Below, one piece after another: positions 60,727-64,000 of a DNA stretch of 64,000 nt. The stretch comes from Bacteroidetes bacterium 43-16 (lineage in GTDB: Bacteria; Bacteroidota; Bacteroidia; Chitinophagales; Chitinophagaceae). Position numbers and translations under genes: made by a program. The notes under the pieces are model-generated. The model was not told the DNA's origin, did no database searches, and saw only the letters and a list, made by a program, of their open reading frames with translations. The stretch covers positions 124,001-188,000 of the forward strand of contig MKTB01000033.1 of assembly GCA_001897525.1 (NCBI GenBank), read 5' to 3'. The first letter of the stretch is position 1; every line of letters starts with the position of its first letter.

Positions 60727-61824
60727 ATGACGATTTTAGATAAAATGATAAACCCCACTTTTAGGCCGGTGAAAGTACCTTTTAGCGATTTTAACACCGA
60801 AATCCGACTAACATTTAAGCAAAAAACTGCCCGTTTTATTAAGCATTTTCTTATTGTTGCCTGTTTTATCTTCATAGAAATTACCCCTGAACTATTCGGA
60901 AATGAAGAATTTGACTATTGGAAGTATCTTCCCTTTCATCTATTTGATGTAATCCTATTCTTCATCCTATTTTACTACTATTTTCCTTTTGTATTGAGGA
61001 ATTACAAAAAACCAGCATTGCGGTTTGTTTCAGGAATTGGTGCAGTATTCGGCTATGGAATCTTGCTGCATCTATTTGAAAGTGCTTTTAAATATGTAAA
61101 AACTGGTTTACTGGAGTTTAATTGGACATTTCGTTCTTTCCATTATAGTACAGCCAGGGGAACACTTATTAGTCTTATTGCCTACCTTCTATCCAATAAT
61201 AAATATGTTGTACAGGTAGAGCGGGAAATCGCTGCAAGGCGAACGCGGGAGCTGGAGCTGAACAACGACCTTTTACGTGCGCAATTGGATCCGCACCTGG
61301 TTAACAATGTTTTGTCCGTCTTGTATGACCGGATACTCAATTATAGTGAGGATGATACGGAAATCATCCGGCTATTGTCAGGACTAACTTCACATGCTAT
61401 CGGCCAATCTGATGATAAAGGACATATTAGCCTTATGAGAGAAATAAATAACATCAAAGATTATATAAGGATGCAAGAGCTGTGCAAAGAAAAGCACATT
61501 AATGTAGCATGGAAGGAAGATATTTTTGAGGAAATTACTTTACCGCCGAAAATTTTACTGGAGCCAATCATAAATGCCCTTAAATATGGCGAGATCAGCG
61601 ATACGAAGCCTATAGAAATTTCGATTTGTCTTTCAAAAGAAAAGGTATTGTCTTTACGAACCTTCAATTATAAAGCAATCGTTATGGGTATGCCCAGTCA
61701 TTCCGTTGGCTTAAATAATCTAAAAGAAAGATTGCGGCTTAACTACCCCGATAAGCATACCTTATGTATTGAAGAAACAGACACCACTTTTGAATTAAAT
61801 CTAAACGTAACATTATGCCACTAA
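60727..61824 (+). CDS. LytS-type sensor histidine kinase
   Basis: A 365-residue kinase from ATG 60727 (MTILDKMINPTFRP). Four hydrophobic segments lie in the first 160 residues (FLIVACFIFIEIT, LPFHLFDVILFFILFYYYF, VSGIGAVFGYGILLHLF, GTLISLIAYLLS). The cytoplasmic part has the His_kinase box LDPHLVNNVLSV (H190) and GLNNLKERLRL ATPase motif typical of LytS/YehU. It overlaps the response regulator by 10 bp, so both are co-translated. It probably senses a peptide or envelope signal. Confidence 0.9.
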   Translation: MTILDKMINPTFRPVKVPFSDFNTEIRLTFKQKTARFIKHFLIVACFIFIEITPELFGNEEFDYWKYLPFHLFDVILFFILFYYYFPFVLRNYKKPALRFVSGIGAVFGYGILLHLFESAFKYVKTGLLEFNWTFRSFHYSTARGTLISLIAYLLSNNKYVVQVEREIAARRTRELELNNDLLRAQLDPHLVNNVLSVLYDRILNYSEDDTEIIRLLSGLTSHAIGQSDDKGHISLMREINNIKDYIRMQELCKEKHINVAWKEDIFEEITLPPKILLEPIINALKYGEISDTKPIEISICLSKEKVLSLRTFNYKAIVMGMPSHSVGLNNLKERLRLNYPDKHTLCIEETDTTFELNLNVTLCH

Positions 61825-62540
61825 AATGCTTTGTAATCGACGACATTCCGGCCATAATCAGGTTAATCAAACGGTTTTCAGAACAGAGTGAATTTACCAC
61901 ATTTCTTGGTGGTGAAACTGATGTGCTAAAAGCCATGAAGTTATTGCTTGCTGGAGAGATAAAACCGGATGTAATATTTCTTGATATTGAGATGCCAGGT
62001 GTTTCAGGTCTTGACCTGATCGAGCCATTAAGCAAAATTGCGGATGTAATCCTGATCAGTGGACACAAAGAATTTGGCCAGCAAGCATTTGAACAAGGTG
62101 CTACAGCTTATATTTACAAACCGTTTGATTTGGCAAAATTTCAGGAAACGGTTCAAAGGATTTTTAATAAGAAAAATATGCCGGATACTGTTAAGACAGC
62201 ACCGGCACCTTTTTACTATATTCCCGGTGATGGTAGAGAAGTTCGTATCCGGCTAAAATCAGAAGAAATCTGGTTTGCTGAGACTACAGGGAATTTTACT
62301 GTGGTCAAAATGATTGACAACACTTCCCATATCTGTAATCTTACCCTTACCGAACTGACGGAATTACTTCCCTCACCGCATTTTATTCGAATAAACCGAT
62401 CTACACTTATTAGCTTATCTAAGGTGGAGTTTTATGATGCAAAAGACATACACCTGGAAAAGGGCAAAGTATTTACATTCGGCGATTCCTATCGAAAGGA
62501 ATTCATTCGGTTGATACGGCAATATGGGATGCTACATTGA
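61815..62540 (+). CDS. LytTR response regulator
   Basis: A 241-residue regulator with receiver domain (FVIDDIPAIIR, phospho-Asp57 in VIFLDIEMPG, Lys in YIYKPFD) and a C-terminal LytTR DNA-binding domain (EEIWFAETTGNFTVVKM, FIRINRSTLISLSKVEFYD). It partners the kinase upstream. Its 3' end overlaps the convergent dehydratase gene by 38 bp (62503-62540). Likely targets are the 60532 peptide gene or the dehydratase operon. Confidence 0.92.
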   Translation: MPLKCFVIDDIPAIIRLIKRFSEQSEFTTFLGGETDVLKAMKLLLAGEIKPDVIFLDIEMPGVSGLDLIEPLSKIADVILISGHKEFGQQAFEQGATAYIYKPFDLAKFQETVQRIFNKKNMPDTVKTAPAPFYYIPGDGREVRIRLKSEEIWFAETTGNFTVVKMIDNTSHICNLTLTELTELLPSPHFIRINRSTLISLSKVEFYDAKDIHLEKGKVFTFGDSYRKEFIRLIRQYGMLH

Positions 62541-64000
62541 CATTTTTCGATTCTCTCTTTTGGTATTGAAGGTATATATTGTAAAAGATCATTTCATAGG
62601 TCCGTTGATGGTCCGCAAAAAGTCGATTGATATGCATGTGCATCAGATCGGTGAAAAAAGGAGCCTGTCTCCTTTTTGGACACTGCTCCAATAGGGAAAC
62701 AATCATTGCAATAAATTCTTTCTCTTTCCTTGTTGGTTTGCCGAAAGGAATTTTAAAGTGATCTTTAATATATTTATTCAAGGTCTTAAAAGAAAGCGGC
62801 TGCAGCTGATGTTCTTTTTCTAAAGTCATTCTGATAAAACTTGTCCATTCGCTAAAACGTTTCTCACTGATTATTCCAGCCTGCCGTACACCTTCAATTG
62901 TACGAAAACAGTGTTTGAATTTGTTTATTTCATCTGTGCCTGTTTCTAATATTGAGAGGACAAGCTGTGAACTTTGCCAAAAAAGCTTTTCAACATTGTC
63001 AATGCCAACTACATCATACCTTTCGAGTTCCCGCTGGTAGGTACTTATCCTGATATCTTTGACAATACCATTGCTATAATATGACTTTATTTCGTTGTTC
63101 AGGAAATTGGTTATCCCGGAGAGACATTTTTCATCTGCTTTGATACGTAGCCTTAAGTGTTCCCCCTGCTCGTTGTAGCGGATAAAGAACCATTTTTCAA
63201 TTGCTGTTTTATAGGTGTTAAGCAAGTTTGTTATTGGACCTAACAGTATGTTATCAGCAAAAAGTGGATGGACAAAAATATCAAAGTAGGCCCAATCCTG
63301 TAAAGGCAGGTAATCCCTGTCCTTTGTAAGTGTATCATGAATTACAACGGCACTACCAGGGTACAGTTCCTGATTATGATAGACCGGAATAATTACCTGA
63401 TTAACAAAGGCAGCATTATTGCCATCTTTAACCATTGGATCTTTTGGTAAGTGTAGTTCTTCAATTGTTATTTCATCTTGTCTACGTACCTCTGAAATGA
63501 AAAGATCCATTTGATATGGATTTTCAAGGTCATAAACGGTAGGCTCCTCTCCTTTTAGTATTTTGATCAAATTGCCAAAATTGTATTCTTTTAATAGCTG
63601 CTTTATCCTGGCTGCCACTTCTTCATCGGAATACTGTTTATAGTCCTTTCTCTTCACACTGATTTTTGGTAAGGAAATAATGATATTCTTATAAATTATT
63701 TGAGGATAATAACTAAGACCAGGCAATAGTCTCACAATATCAAATGACAGATCGGGCCAAACACCATAAAAAGCCAGATCATATAAGAAGCGAAAAACCG
63801 GCAATTGACTTCTTCGGTAATTATAGGCTGATGACATCCGGGGGACAACCCGTTTACCTAAACGCTCTGACCGAAGTACAATAGAGTCGCCCGAAATTGA
63901 AATATAAAGATCATCAAGGCTCAAAGGTTCCTTAACCCCCGGATAACAGATAAGATTAACTTCCTGCTCATAGAGCAGAGGCCTCCTGTTAATATTATCC
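62503..64000 (-). CDS. Lantibiotic dehydratase-type protein, 5' end outside the window
   Basis: The frame is open to base 64000, so it runs past the window; about 499 codons of the C-terminal part are visible. Visible marks: NINRRPLLYEQEVNL, then DDLYISISGDSIVLRS and GKRVVPRMSSAYNYRR, both typical of the glutamylation part of LanB. The later part is the SpaB_C/thiopeptide-type C-terminal domain (DWAYFDIFVHPLFADNILLG, WFFIRYNEQGEHLRLRIKAD). LanB proteins use glutamyl-tRNA to dehydrate Ser/Thr in RiPP precursors. Internal ATG/TTG near 63924 is not the true start. Confidence 0.88.
   Translation of the reverse strand, partial: DNINRRPLLYEQEVNLICYPGVKEPLSLDDLYISISGDSIVLRSERLGKRVVPRMSSAYNYRRSQLPVFRFLYDLAFYGVWPDLSFDIVRLLPGLSYYPQIIYKNIIISLPKISVKRKDYKQYSDEEVAARIKQLLKEYNFGNLIKILKGEEPTVYDLENPYQMDLFISEVRRQDEITIEELHLPKDPMVKDGNNAAFVNQVIIPVYHNQELYPGSAVVIHDTLTKDRDYLPLQDWAYFDIFVHPLFADNILLGPITNLLNTYKTAIEKWFFIRYNEQGEHLRLRIKADEKCLSGITNFLNNEIKSYYSNGIVKDIRISTYQRELERYDVVGIDNVEKLFWQSSQLVLSILETGTDEINKFKHCFRTIEGVRQAGIISEKRFSEWTSFIRMTLEKEHQLQPLSFKTLNKYIKDHFKIPFGKPTRKEKEFIAMIVSLLEQCPKRRQAPFFTDLMHMHINRLFADHQRTYEMIFYNIYLQYQKRESKNVNVASHIAVSTE

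Noticed and set aside
43829-64000. Right end (attR) of the element
   Set aside because: No copy of the tRNA-Lys 3' end was found by eye and no Tra genes are visible, so the boundary cannot be placed.

Overview
The window is a stretch of a Bacteroidota chromosome, most like the Chitinophagales/Sphingobacteriales. Supporting signs are promoters of the Bacteroidota type (TTG, about 19 bp, TAnnTTTG), A/T-rich start regions that mostly lack a Shine-Dalgarno sequence, type IX secretion (T9SS) sorting domains, a SusC/SusD pair with FecI/FecR-type control, and LytTR regulators. Positions 1-4240 look like core genome: a YicC endoribonuclease cut by the window edge, a lipoprotein, ScpB, a YkuK-type RNase H-like protein, a metallo-beta-lactamase-fold hydrolase and two identical tRNA-Lys(TTT) genes.

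A large integrated element appears to begin straight after the second tRNA-Lys. A tyrosine recombinase starts 219 bp downstream of it. Then come a stand-alone integrase C-terminal fragment, a metallophosphatase, a tandem pair of related unknown proteins, and two very large convergent P-loop NTPases that look like anti-phage genes: a PD-(D/E)xK-NACHT-helical-repeat protein and a bacterial SAMD9-like protein with an N-terminal HEPN-like domain. The leftward block 17.5-22.2 kb is a mobilization module (VirD4/TraG-type coupling protein, MOBP-type relaxase, relaxosome protein, candidate oriT, Toprim primase). Secreted cargo follows (a lipoprotein and two T9SS substrates). A long leftward run of mostly small plasmid/ICE-type genes (31.3-43.8 kb) includes ParB, J-domain and SWIM proteins, a DUF3560-like protein and a PAPS-reductase-like gene with a frameshift. 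No conjugation pore (Tra) genes and no right attachment site are visible, so the element is either only mobilizable or continues past 64 kb.

From 44 kb on there is a TPR protein, a membrane protein and a HEPN-motif protein with a strong palindrome upstream. Next come two copies of a module made of a membrane-anchored LytTR regulator and a divergent or adjacent 127-residue protein. An ECF sigma / anti-sigma / SusC / SusD / thioredoxin-like set reads rightward. It meets a leftward set of small secreted and MauE-like genes separated by recurring short hairpins. The right edge holds a LytS/LytTR two-component pair and the C-terminal part of a lantibiotic dehydratase.

The most interesting candidates for undescribed biology are these. 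(1) The HEPN-SAMD9-like STAND protein beside the nuclease-NACHT protein. (2) A 49-codon Ser/Thr-rich peptide gene at 60532-60681, not annotated by simple ORF length, divergent from the LytS gene and 1.8 kb from the lantibiotic dehydratase; it may be a RiPP precursor. (3) The duplicated LytTR/127-residue module. (4) A 5' leader repeat placed 10-11 bp upstream of three start codons in the ICE gene run.
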